NCBI GenBank assembly: GCA_965215855.1
Contig: CBDCER010000003.1
Coordinates: forward strand, 372,001-436,000
Length of the DNA stretch: 64,000 nt
Source: J027 sp965215855
GTDB lineage: Bacteria > Chloroflexota > Anaerolineae > Aggregatilineales > J027
Reading direction: 5' to 3'
Position numbers and translations under genes: made by a program. Shown in pieces: positions 51,758-59,620 of the stretch (its first letter is position 1; the number at the start of each line of letters is the position of its first letter). The notes beneath the pieces were generated by a model, which worked only from the letters and a program-made list of their open reading frames with translations, was not told the DNA's origin and searched no databases.

Positions 51758-52144
51758 ATGTCTGTTGAGTATCATGTCGTTACCGGATTCGTAGGCGGTA
51801 CGCCCGAAACTCGTGAAGTTGGAGATCCCGAAGATATGCAGACAGTGACCACCATGTCAGTCGCGGTCAATGCTCGCCAGAAGGAAGCCCCACCTATCTG
51901 GTATCGTGTAACGATGTGGGGTGGGTTGGGCCAGGTTGTGCAGGAATATGTGGACAAAGGCCACTATGTCGTTGTTGTAGGCAACCGGCTGCGTCCCAAT
52001 ATCTGGTACGACCAGTCAGGTGCGGCACGAGTGTCGCTGGAGTTAACGGCCACAGCGGTAGATTTCAGTGCCAATCGCAAACCAGCCGAAGATGCCGATG
52101 GTGACATCCCCGATCCAGATGACACGGATGAGATACCGTTTTAG
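51758..52144 (+). CDS. ssb: Single-stranded DNA-binding protein
   Basis: SSB coats single-stranded DNA during replication and conjugation and recruits partners through its tail. The 128-residue product has the OB-fold pattern (MSVAVNARQ, PIWYRVTMWGGLGQVVQEYV, GHYVVVVGNRLRPNIW) and the acidic tail ending DDTDEIPF, the canonical SSB C-terminal tip. ATG 51758 follows AAGGAGGAT, an ideal ribosome-binding site, which rules out the longer upstream frame. The divergent N-terminus (VTGFVGGTPETREVGD) suggests a plasmid-type SSB. Confidence 0.92.
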   Translation: MSVEYHVVTGFVGGTPETREVGDPEDMQTVTTMSVAVNARQKEAPPIWYRVTMWGGLGQVVQEYVDKGHYVVVVGNRLRPNIWYDQSGAARVSLELTATAVDFSANRKPAEDADGDIPDPDDTDEIPF

Positions 52145-52381
52145 GTAAATGTCCGCCATGCGAGCAGCAGTTGGTGAGTGCCAGCTGCTGCTATTCACTG
52201 TGATAGCACATGGCTACCCGGTCTCCAAATTGTGTGACCATCGGACGTGAGAATGTATTTTCTTGAAAGCTAAAATATTTACCCGTACACAGTGAGACAT
52301 ACACATCCATGACACATTGAGATTCAGCGAAGTCTGGTATAGGATGCATTTGCCAGACCTACCTACAAGAGTCCGGCAGAT

Positions 52382-53272
52382 ATGCAAACCTCAGAAAGCC
52401 AACCTATCAGCCGCCGCGACTTCCTGAAGTTGAGCGGGTTTAGTTTGGGCATGTTGGGATTAGGCCAATGGTTCGCGGATCACACACCCGCTCTTGCTGC
52501 TCAAAATCCGGTTCGTTGTGACAATGCTACGCTCGACACACAAGCAGCCCGTGCCATCCATGAATGTGAACGTGGTGAAGATGATCCTCGCCAGGCTATC
52601 ATCGACGCCTTTACGCCCGAAGCTATCCGTACCCTACCCGATGCCGTGTTAGACACCCATAATCTAGCTTACAAACGCCAACGCGAGGATGAGCGTTGGG
52701 AATACTGGCGTCCTCACAACGCTTTAGATCAAGAGAATGACCTGGAAACCGGCTGGGTGACCCAGCAAGCAGAACTGGTCAATCCCGACACCGGCCACCG
52801 CCTGGTCATTGAAATGAACGAGGAGCGCATGGCAGAGCGCCACCCTCACCCTATTCAAAGTGTAGAACCCGTTCCGACTGCCCAGGAAGAATTCATTCGC
52901 TGGGATAGTGCCTTCGGTGCAACCTCCCCACCCGGTACAACCATTGCCGTGCAACTCATCCCTGACAACCCTGGCTACAGCAACCCGGACGTGGGTGATG
53001 TCATCACCGCAGATTTCAGTCTGGGGATTGACCAGCCATTGGAGGCGTTTTACCTGATGCGGGTTTATGATGGTTCCAGCGGCCACCAGTCCGAGTTGGT
53101 ATCCTTCCGGATTGCGGATGGCTTGACGGTTATCACTGAAGGTATGGTCGGCCAATCTGCCAGCCGTATTCGCCGCACCCTGATCGACAATCGTGGACGT
53201 GTCACCGTAGCAGCGATGGCTCATTCGGATGCACTGCTAGGCGAGGATGACCGGATTGTGGTCGTCAATTAA
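52382..53272 (+). CDS. Tat-exported protein of unknown function
   Basis: The 296-residue product carries a twin-arginine signal (ISRRDFLKLSGFSLGMLGLG), the most common Tat form, cleaved near ALA at about residue 40. The mature part is beta-rich with two conserved-looking cysteines near its start (RCDNATLD and IHECERGED). It has no cofactor motif that I recognise. Export in folded form by Tat suggests a bound cofactor or early folding. It overlaps the unextended frame of the next secreted protein, and the two may be made together. Confidence 0.75.
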   Translation: MQTSESQPISRRDFLKLSGFSLGMLGLGQWFADHTPALAAQNPVRCDNATLDTQAARAIHECERGEDDPRQAIIDAFTPEAIRTLPDAVLDTHNLAYKRQREDERWEYWRPHNALDQENDLETGWVTQQAELVNPDTGHRLVIEMNEERMAERHPHPIQSVEPVPTAQEEFIRWDSAFGATSPPGTTIAVQLIPDNPGYSNPDVGDVITADFSLGIDQPLEAFYLMRVYDGSSGHQSELVSFRIADGLTVITEGMVGQSASRIRRTLIDNRGRVTVAAMAHSDALLGEDDRIVVVN

Positions 53273-53345
53273 GAACATATCATCCACCATTGGCATCATG
53301 TTCTGCTGCTTGTTTTCACTCTGCAGAATGGTTTATTCTGGCGCT

Positions 53346-55640
53346 ATGCGGCGCTTTTTCATTGCAAATATCGTAGTCCTGCTCATCCCCCTGGTATTCC
53401 TGTTGCCTGGTGCGAGACAGGTTTTGGCCCAATGTAGTGGCGGCTATACCTGCCATTTCAATTGCCCCACCCGCTGTTATTGCAATGGCGTGGCACAAGG
53501 TGATGATTATCCATGTCGGGACAACCAACCGGGTTGTGGATATGAAACCCGGCAAGAAAACTGCCAGAGCCAGACCAACATCGGGTGCGGTCCATTCCCA
53601 GATTGTCAGGTTATTCCAGATACATTAGGCTGCCAGTTCTACTCTGGAGCCTGTAGCGCCAGCGGGTCAAGTTGTGGCGATGGCAACTGCAATGCGGGTG
53701 AGAATAGTAGTAATTGCCCGCAAGATTGTGGCATCTGCCCGCCCGGGTTTGCCTACTGTGGGAGTTGTATCAACGCTTGCCGCTCAACTTCCCAATCCTG
53801 CCAGGATCATATCAATAACGAGTGTGGAACAGGCGGGCCAGCGTTCTGTCAGACGAGTACCAGTCAAGAACCAATGGGCTGTGGCAATGGCGGCTGTGGG
53901 CCGTGCCAAATGGGCTACTGGCGTCGTGACTTGAGCGCGGCCTGTACACCAGAAATCCAGGCTACCAATCCACTCTGCTCCTGCGGCACAATCTGTGTAG
54001 CTGATGCGGCCTGTACCGGTGGCACCAGTTGCTCACCGGCCTGTGGGCAACCCACCGCATGTGGTGGCTACTGTCCGAATACCGACAATGGCTCACCGGG
54101 AACAGTCAGCCTGGCCCCACCGGATGGCGGACGGGTGTTCCTCAATCCAGACGATACCATTACCCTATCCTGGTCAGCCGCCAGCAAAGCGGACTTGTAT
54201 CGTATTCAACTCTATCCGCAAACGGGTAGTCTGGGATGCAGTCACCCCAATGCCCTGTGCCGGGATCAAGCCGCTCGTACTCTGACCTATACACCGCGTC
54301 CTGAAGATGGCAACCGTTACACACTGCATGTGCAACCCATCAACACGACCTGTGATAATGATTATGGCAGCGTCGTCACATCCAACTTCACGATTTTTGC
54401 CACCATCAGCGGGGCATTCTACCTGGATACTGCACAAGATGCAGCTTTGGCAGGGGATTTCTGTACATCACCAACTGCTACCCCAGGTGAAGCCGGAACT
54501 GGCGCTGCGCTAGGTATTGAAGGCGAGTACAGTTCATACCAGGGCACAATAGCAGATGCCAAACCGGGTATTGCTCAATCCTATCAAGTTGATGCCCCCT
54601 GGTGGCCGCCACTCGCTAACAATATCGTGACGCTGACGCCGGGTGTGACTGGCACGGGAATGCCCTATGTCTGCACCTGTCCGGTGGGCTGTCAATATAG
54701 CGGGATTCCAGCGCCGCAAGCGGATCTGAACTTCTACCTCATTGATCTGGATTTGTCCAACGCGGGTTGGTGGCAAGTTCAAAATGCCAACGTCATGACT
54801 GAAGCGACAACGGGTACGGCTTTGCTAACGCAAGTTCCCTATGATACTTGTGTCGAAGACCCAACCTGTACGCCAGCGATGATTGATCGAGATACAGTTG
54901 GCAACCCGGATAGCGCTGGTATTGCCATCACCGGCGGTGGTCGCATCGACACAACAGACGAAACTGGCTATCAGACTGGCTATGTGACTGATCGCACCCC
55001 ACAAGTATTTGCCACTGGCACGCAAGCGCATATCCGCGAGGGATACCATTACTTCTATCGCCAGTTCAGTATGGGGCGTAATCCAGCAGAGGATTTTGCT
55101 GGTAGTGGCGGTGATGCTCAGAAACCCAGCCAGCCACCAACCAATGACCGTGCCTATTTTCACGCCGATGACATGATCATCCAAAGCCCCTGGACGATCC
55201 AGGTCGGTGAGCAATTCGTGATTTTCGTGGATGGTGACTTGACGCTGAGAGATTCTGGTAGTGCCGGACAACTTATCCAGGTAGAGCCAGGCGGATTTTT
55301 GGCTTTCATTGTGTCGGGCGACATCACAGTGGCGGCGACTATTGGCAACAGCGACTTGGATACCACCACTGCCAATATTGAAGGCGTGTTCATCGCCGAT
55401 GGGATGTTGACGGTACAAAGCCAGGGTGAAGCGGCGGGTGGGGATGACCGTTTCGTAGGCGCGGGCACATTTGTGGGCTGGAGTGGCGTGCAGTTGCAGC
55501 GAGATTTCTCGGATGGAGCCACCCGCCGTGCCGAAAACAACACGCGCCCCGTTGAGTTGTTTGTCTACCGTCCAGATTTTGTATTGAACGCCCCCGAGCG
55601 CATGAAGACACCGCGCTACATCTGGCAAGAAACCAATTAA
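53346..55640 (+). CDS. Secreted Cys-rich protein with a fibronectin-like domain
   Basis: The 764-residue product starts at ATG 53346 with a signal peptide (MRRFFIANIVVLLIPLVFLL, cleaved near VLA). Residues about 25-250 are packed with cysteines, many in CxxC and CGxCxxG spacings, suggesting disulphide-rich repeats. A fibronectin/Ig-like domain follows (PDGGRVFLNPDDTITLSWSA), and the C-terminal half is beta-rich with IFVDGDLTLRDSGSAGQLI and VEPGGFLAFIVSGDITV, resembling a right-handed or adhesin-type fold. Surface display or pilus-tip adhesion during mating is possible. No membrane anchor is seen at the end. Confidence 0.75.
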   Translation: MRRFFIANIVVLLIPLVFLLPGARQVLAQCSGGYTCHFNCPTRCYCNGVAQGDDYPCRDNQPGCGYETRQENCQSQTNIGCGPFPDCQVIPDTLGCQFYSGACSASGSSCGDGNCNAGENSSNCPQDCGICPPGFAYCGSCINACRSTSQSCQDHINNECGTGGPAFCQTSTSQEPMGCGNGGCGPCQMGYWRRDLSAACTPEIQATNPLCSCGTICVADAACTGGTSCSPACGQPTACGGYCPNTDNGSPGTVSLAPPDGGRVFLNPDDTITLSWSAASKADLYRIQLYPQTGSLGCSHPNALCRDQAARTLTYTPRPEDGNRYTLHVQPINTTCDNDYGSVVTSNFTIFATISGAFYLDTAQDAALAGDFCTSPTATPGEAGTGAALGIEGEYSSYQGTIADAKPGIAQSYQVDAPWWPPLANNIVTLTPGVTGTGMPYVCTCPVGCQYSGIPAPQADLNFYLIDLDLSNAGWWQVQNANVMTEATTGTALLTQVPYDTCVEDPTCTPAMIDRDTVGNPDSAGIAITGGGRIDTTDETGYQTGYVTDRTPQVFATGTQAHIREGYHYFYRQFSMGRNPAEDFAGSGGDAQKPSQPPTNDRAYFHADDMIIQSPWTIQVGEQFVIFVDGDLTLRDSGSAGQLIQVEPGGFLAFIVSGDITVAATIGNSDLDTTTANIEGVFIADGMLTVQSQGEAAGGDDRFVGAGTFVGWSGVQLQRDFSDGATRRAENNTRPVELFVYRPDFVLNAPERMKTPRYIWQETN

Positions 55641-55861
55641 CGTCTAGCTTTGGTGTCTTCTGGCAAGGTCAAGCCAAAGTAAAATCCCAATTGATGACGC
55701 TCACCATATTCGCAGATCTCGTGGGTGATACGGTTGTTGTATTCCAGGATCAAGACTGTCACACGCCCCCGTTTCTGGCGGACTTTGCGAGCGAATTCCT
55801 CCAGGGTGTCGGCCAACTGGTTTTGGGTTGTTTTCGCGATTTTTGGCATCGGGCGCACCAT
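55637..55861 (-). CDS. Small basic protein, possibly a regulator
   Basis: The product is 74 residues from ATG 55861, or 70 from ATG 55849. It begins PMPKIAKTTQNQLADTLEEF, then ARKVRQKRGRVTVLILEYNN, and ends YFGLTLPEDTKARR. A longer frame from 55948 adds a Cys/Trp-rich stretch that looks non-coding. It is convergent with the secreted-protein gene and divergent from the primase gene. The helix-rich basic N-terminus could bind DNA. The family is not recognised. Confidence 0.45.
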   Translation of the reverse strand: MVRPMPKIAKTTQNQLADTLEEFARKVRQKRGRVTVLILEYNNRITHEICEYGERHQLGFYFGLTLPEDTKARR

Positions 55862-55980
55862 AACATACACCGGCCCAAGACACAACCAGTAATTGCACCA
55901 GCAGCAGAACTGACGTCGAACTACCAGGTACAACACGAACCGTGTCACAACTTAGTGTGTTGGTAGCGTAGAATAACGGT

Positions 55981-56958
55981 GTGCCACAATGCAAAGAACA
56001 ACCATATCCGCCCAACCCTGATCGTTGGGAGCAACAGATCATCCCCTTCGGCACAACCTTTATCCAGCGCCAGGACTGCTATCCCCTGCAATTGCCCACC
56101 GGACACTATATCTGCGTCAAGAAACAACTGACGACCACGCACTTCATCGACCATATTCAAGGCAAACACACACTGGGAGCCTATGCGTTGGATACCAACA
56201 GTATGGCGCGTTGGTTATGCCTGGATGCCGATCACGATGCGGACTGGTCAGGACTACTTCAATTGGCTAAAGTGCTGCACCAGGACGATATCCCAACCTA
56301 TCCGGAAACCTCACGACGCGGTGGGCACTTGTGGTTCTTTACCCCACCCCTGTCGGGCGCAGACATCCGCCACTTTGGAAAAACGTTGCTCAAACAACAC
56401 GGTCTGCCCGCTCGCATCGAACTGTATCCCAAACAAGACCGGCTCAAGACCGGCCCTGGTTCATTGGTGCGCCTGCCGTTGGGCATTCATCGCAAAACGG
56501 GTAAACGCTATCACTTCATTCAATTGAACGGCACTCCCCTGGCTCCTACCATCCGTGAGCAGGTAATGGTATTGAGCCAGCCGCGTCGTGTACCGCGTCC
56601 GTTTATTGACCATATCTTGCTTCAATCTATTGAATCGCAGCCAACATTACCGCTTCAGCCAATTGAAGTGTCCCCCATCGACGGAAAACACCTCTCTGAG
56701 CGCATCAAAGCGGCCATTTCCGTGCGAGATTTCGTCAGCCGGTATGTGGAACTGAATGAACGAAACGTCGGGAAATGCCCCTTTCACAACGACCAGCATC
56801 CCTCATTTGGCGTCAATATGCACGGCAACTATTGGAGTTGTTGGGCGGGTTGCGGTGGTGGCAGCGTCATCGACTTTTGGAGCCGCTGGCGTGAGAAACA
56901 CGGACAGGATGGCAGCTTTGTAGCGACCATCACCGACCTGGCCCAGATGCTATTCTGA
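55981..56958 (+). CDS. AEP-type primase fused to a CHC2 zinc finger
   Basis: The 325-residue product joins two primase parts. Residues about 50-200 show archaeo-eukaryotic primase (PrimPol) motifs: WLCLDADHDADW with the paired metal-binding aspartates, ETSRRGGHLWFF with the Arg/His block, and IELYPKQDRL. Residues about 235-325 form a DnaG-type CHC2 zinc finger (KCPFHNDQHPSFGVN, then YWSCWAGCGGGSVIDFWSRW). Plasmid primases of this mixed kind start replication or complementary-strand synthesis after transfer. The start is GTG 55981. No helicase domain is attached. The ATPase gene follows 85 bases later. Confidence 0.85.
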   Translation: MPQCKEQPYPPNPDRWEQQIIPFGTTFIQRQDCYPLQLPTGHYICVKKQLTTTHFIDHIQGKHTLGAYALDTNSMARWLCLDADHDADWSGLLQLAKVLHQDDIPTYPETSRRGGHLWFFTPPLSGADIRHFGKTLLKQHGLPARIELYPKQDRLKTGPGSLVRLPLGIHRKTGKRYHFIQLNGTPLAPTIREQVMVLSQPRRVPRPFIDHILLQSIESQPTLPLQPIEVSPIDGKHLSERIKAAISVRDFVSRYVELNERNVGKCPFHNDQHPSFGVNMHGNYWSCWAGCGGGSVIDFWSRWREKHGQDGSFVATITDLAQMLF

Positions 56959-56973
56959 TGCAGTTTTTGCCAG

Positions 56974-57001
56974 TTGACACGCCCTGGCCGTGTATTATGC
57001 T
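56974..57001 (+). promoter_or_regulatory. Promoter of the ATPase/DNA-binding protein pair
   Basis: TTGACA (56974-56979) and TATGCT (56996-57001) lie 16 bases apart, 43 bases before the ATPase start codon. The ribosome-binding site is GGACAAC or weaker. Confidence 0.5.
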
Positions 57002-57043
57002 GTCCATATGTCATAAAGTCAGCGTGTCGGACACAAGGACAAC

Positions 57044-57883
57044 ATGTATCGAAACTTCTTCAATCTCCAGGAAAACCCCTTCACCACATCCCCGGATCCA
57101 CGCTTTTTTTATCTGGCTCCCAACCATGCTGAGAGCGTCGCCAAGTGCGAATATGCCATCCGCAACAAAAGTGGTCTGGCAGTGGTCTATGGCGATGTGG
57201 GAACCGGCAAAACGACTATCCTGAACGAGTTGAAGCGCCGCTTTGATGAAGACCAATACACCATCGCCGAACTCAATTACACCAACCAGAGTAGCGATAC
57301 CGCTTTGCTCAAGTCCATCGTGGCTGAATTTGGTCTGCCGCCAACTCGCACCAAACAACGTGCTTTTGACAAACTGCAAGAGTTCCTGGCGCGTGAAGTA
57401 GCTGAAGGACGCACGCCCTTGTTGCTGGTGGACGAAGCCCAGGACTTGGGTTACAGCATTCGTCAAGACCGTGACAAACTGGGCCTGATCAAAGTCCTGA
57501 CCAACATGATGTTGAGCAACGAACGGCTGTTGCAGGTTATTCTTTTCGGACAATTGGAACTAATCCAGCAACTCAAGGGCCGCCGCGCCCTGATGAGCCG
57601 GGTAGCCCAATTCGGAATACTCTCGCCTCTGACCCGTCGTCGGGCGGTGGAGATGATGGAACATCGCTGGCAGACAGCGGGTGGCACACTCCCCTTGCCC
57701 ATCCACGATGACGCCATTACCCAGATCTACGAAGCGACCAAAGGGCTGCCCCGCGACATTGTGAAAGTCGCTAATTCAGCCTTCACGCACGCTTTTGCCA
57801 ATAAGCTGGAACAAGCCACCATCGAGAGTGCCCGTTACGCCATTGAAGAGCATCATCTGGTGGAAAAATCTCATGTCGAATAA
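57044..57883 (+). CDS. ExeA/TniB-like AAA+ ATPase
   Basis: The 279-residue product starts MYRNFFNLQENPFTTSPDPR, the hallmark opening of ExeA/GspA-type AAA ATPases, with Walker A VYGDVGTGKTTIL near residues 49-58 and Walker B LLLVDEAQDLGY near residue 130. Relatives act in secretion, transposition (TnsC/TniB-like) or plasmid maintenance. Next to a small DNA-binding protein and a repeat array, a partition or replication ATPase is a reasonable guess. It overlaps the next gene by 11 bases (ATG 57873). Confidence 0.85.
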   Translation: MYRNFFNLQENPFTTSPDPRFFYLAPNHAESVAKCEYAIRNKSGLAVVYGDVGTGKTTILNELKRRFDEDQYTIAELNYTNQSSDTALLKSIVAEFGLPPTRTKQRAFDKLQEFLAREVAEGRTPLLLVDEAQDLGYSIRQDRDKLGLIKVLTNMMLSNERLLQVILFGQLELIQQLKGRRALMSRVAQFGILSPLTRRRAVEMMEHRWQTAGGTLPLPIHDDAITQIYEATKGLPRDIVKVANSAFTHAFANKLEQATIESARYAIEEHHLVEKSHVE

Positions 57884-58271
57884 GTCCATATCCGTTTACG
57901 CCCAGGCCATGCAGCGCCAAAAAGAGGAACAACAGGCCCAGCAGCAAGCTAATCCTGTTGAGAAATCTGGTAATGCAAGACATGAAAGACAAGCAAGTTC
58001 CGCAATACCTGAAAGACATGATTTACCATTTGATGACACACTTGAAGCGCTCATCTCGACGACGTTCAGGATGAAATCCTCGCACGCAATCAACTTCCGG
58101 TGTCCACCCGAACTGAATACGGCTATTGACGCAGTATTACCGCACGCCGAAATCCAGGCCGGGACACGTATTTCCAAGACTCGTGTCTTCGTATTTGCTT
58201 TGGCCTATGCCTTATGGGATTTTCACCACAACGGGCCAGAGAGCCAACTCGTTGCCTTCTTCAAAAAATAG
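57873..58271 (+). CDS. Small DNA-binding protein, ribbon-helix-helix-like, possible partition factor
   Basis: In the 132-residue product, the N-terminal half is Gln-rich and disordered (AMQRQKEEQQAQQQANPVEK) and the C-terminal 60 residues read SSHAINFRCPPELNTAIDAV and then ISKTRVFVFALAYALWDF, the strand-helix-helix order of ribbon-helix-helix proteins. It overlaps the ATPase gene and is followed by an array of AAGACATG repeats, some inside its own coding sequence. ATPase plus RHH protein plus repeats is the layout of a plasmid partition locus, although the ATPase here is ExeA-like and not ParA-like. Confidence 0.65.
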   Translation: MSNKSISVYAQAMQRQKEEQQAQQQANPVEKSGNARHERQASSAIPERHDLPFDDTLEALISTTFRMKSSHAINFRCPPELNTAIDAVLPHAEIQAGTRISKTRVFVFALAYALWDFHHNGPESQLVAFFKK

Positions 58272-58714
58272 TAATGATTGTATTGCAGTGTAAGACATGC
58301 CAGCATGACTGGCAATCCAGCCCGAAAGACATGAGCTTGTCTTGAATTTATCATGCCATTGACTTTTACAAGATAGGCAATCATGAGCCTGCTATTTAAT
58401 ATAAACTAACCATACGGATAATCACCCATCCTCACCGGCAACAGCAGACCTGTGTAGACCAGAACACACATCTCCAGAACCTGGGTTTTCGTCTTTACAT
58501 TGACCTGTATCCTATGGGATTTTCACCACAACGGGCCAGAGCGCCAGCTCGTTGCCTTTTTCAAGGATCGCAACACTGTGTTGAATGTATTGCATGTATA
58601 GCTGTGCAAGACGTGCTTTGCCAGAAAGACATGAATGTCTTGCAATACAAGCATGTCATGCAAGTATTGCTAGTCTGGCACGGCAAGCAAGACATGCCAG
58701 CATGACTGGCAATT
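57975..58714. repeat. AAGACATG repeat array and duplicated gene tail
   Basis: AAGACATG occurs at about 57977, 58013, 58292, 58326, 58626 and 58689, with an inverted or near copy (ATGTCTTGC) at 58635. A 25-base copy containing GCCAG-CATGA-CTGGC is present at 58292-58316 and exactly repeated at 58690-58714. The end of the DNA-binding gene (TATGGGATTTTCACCACAAC onward) is copied at about 58513-58563 with a few changes, 300 bases from the original. The repeats are candidate binding sites (centromere or iterons). No further gene is seen between 58272 and 58755. Confidence 0.6.
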
Positions 58715-58755
58715 TAGGCGTTGACATCAAGCTTTTTGGGATGTTTTAGTTAAGT

Positions 58756-58857
58756 ACCAACCGGTAATGGTTGGTGGAACCCTACTGTTGCGGGGAATGG
58801 GCAACAGCCAACTGACCAAGCAATCGACACCGACGGTTAACACGCCTGTTTTCAGGC
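58756..58857 (+). ncRNA. Candidate structured RNA with three perfect hairpins
   Basis: ACCAACC/GGTTGGT (58756-58775), CTGTTGC/GCAACAG (58785-58807) and GCCTG-TTTT-CAGGC (58844-58857) follow one another in about 100 bases without a coding frame. A replication-control RNA of the plasmid or a transfer-region structure is possible. The strand is not decided by the sequence. Confidence 0.35.
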
Positions 58858-59063
58858 TAGGGGAGACTCGAAATAGCAGTCAAACCGAGTAACCTCATGC
58901 GAGAGTAGCTTTGCTCAAGATTAAAACCAACGAGCGAAGCTCGCATAGGCAGAACCAGAGGGAGAGAGCAGCGCAAGGGAAGGAAGGATAGCGACCAGCC
59001 ACTACCAGCCCGAAGGGCATGAGAATGCCTATGTTTGGTGTGCAGCAAAATACCCTAAAAACA

Positions 59064-59499
59064 CCCCTATACCCGTATAGGGGGTTTATACAGGTGTTGT
59101 GTTGGGCAGATTGCACGCCTTTTTTGATTACTTCGGGCAGGGTCGCAGATGGGCAATTGTCACATTGGACGGGGCCAAACGACCAATTACCACATCAGCA
59201 AACCCCACCGCTCAGCAATCAAACCCCCGTCGGCCTTCGGAGAAGCCCGACTACCCGCCTCCGTCGGGGTTGTGTGGACGGGTAGCCCCGTCGCCCCCGT
59301 TTGTGCAAACGGCAGCCATCCCTTGAAAGGGCTGCACTCCAACCCCGCACATTGGCAACCTGACTACATCCAACAACAAACTTTTCTCTCAAGTGATATT
59401 CAAGAACATAGTTGGATTAGCCAGCTTGCTCAACTCGGACGCGGGTAGTCGGACTTGCGTCCGACGGGGGAGGCGCGGGCAAGCCGCGCCTAAAAACAC
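59064..59499. other. Non-coding hairpin-rich region before the transfer ATPase gene
   Basis: Perfect stems are CCCCTATA/TATAGGGG (59064-59083), CCGTTTG/CAAACGG (59297-59312), GCAGCC/GGCTGC with an inner CCTT/AAGG (59312-59335), GTCGGAC/GTCCGAC (59457-59474) and GGCGCGG/CCGCGCC (59481-59499). Open frames here overlap each other on several strands and none has a ribosome-binding site. Candidates are oriT, an origin, or leader RNA of the downstream operon. No terminator-like T run follows the stems. Nothing else is recognised from 58858 to 59620. Confidence 0.5.
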
Positions 59500-59620
59500 C
59501 CCAGGCAATAAACAATCTGTGATTAGAAAGTATGCGGCAACACTAACTTGTAAGAAATTGCTATTCCAGATTACAATTTGGTTTTTGCTTCAGGTGAGGT
59601 ATGAAGGAAGAAAGTATCGT

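Noticed and set aside
58514..58705. 63-residue Cys-rich open frame
   Set aside because: It lies across the duplicated gene tail and the AAGACATG repeats in a different frame from the source gene.
57975..58714. CRISPR array
   Set aside because: The repeated units are short (8-10 bases), irregularly spaced and partly inside a coding sequence.
59019..59448. Overlapping open frames between hairpins
   Set aside because: Three frames overlap in the same GC-rich stretch, none has a ribosome-binding site, and the stems explain the composition.
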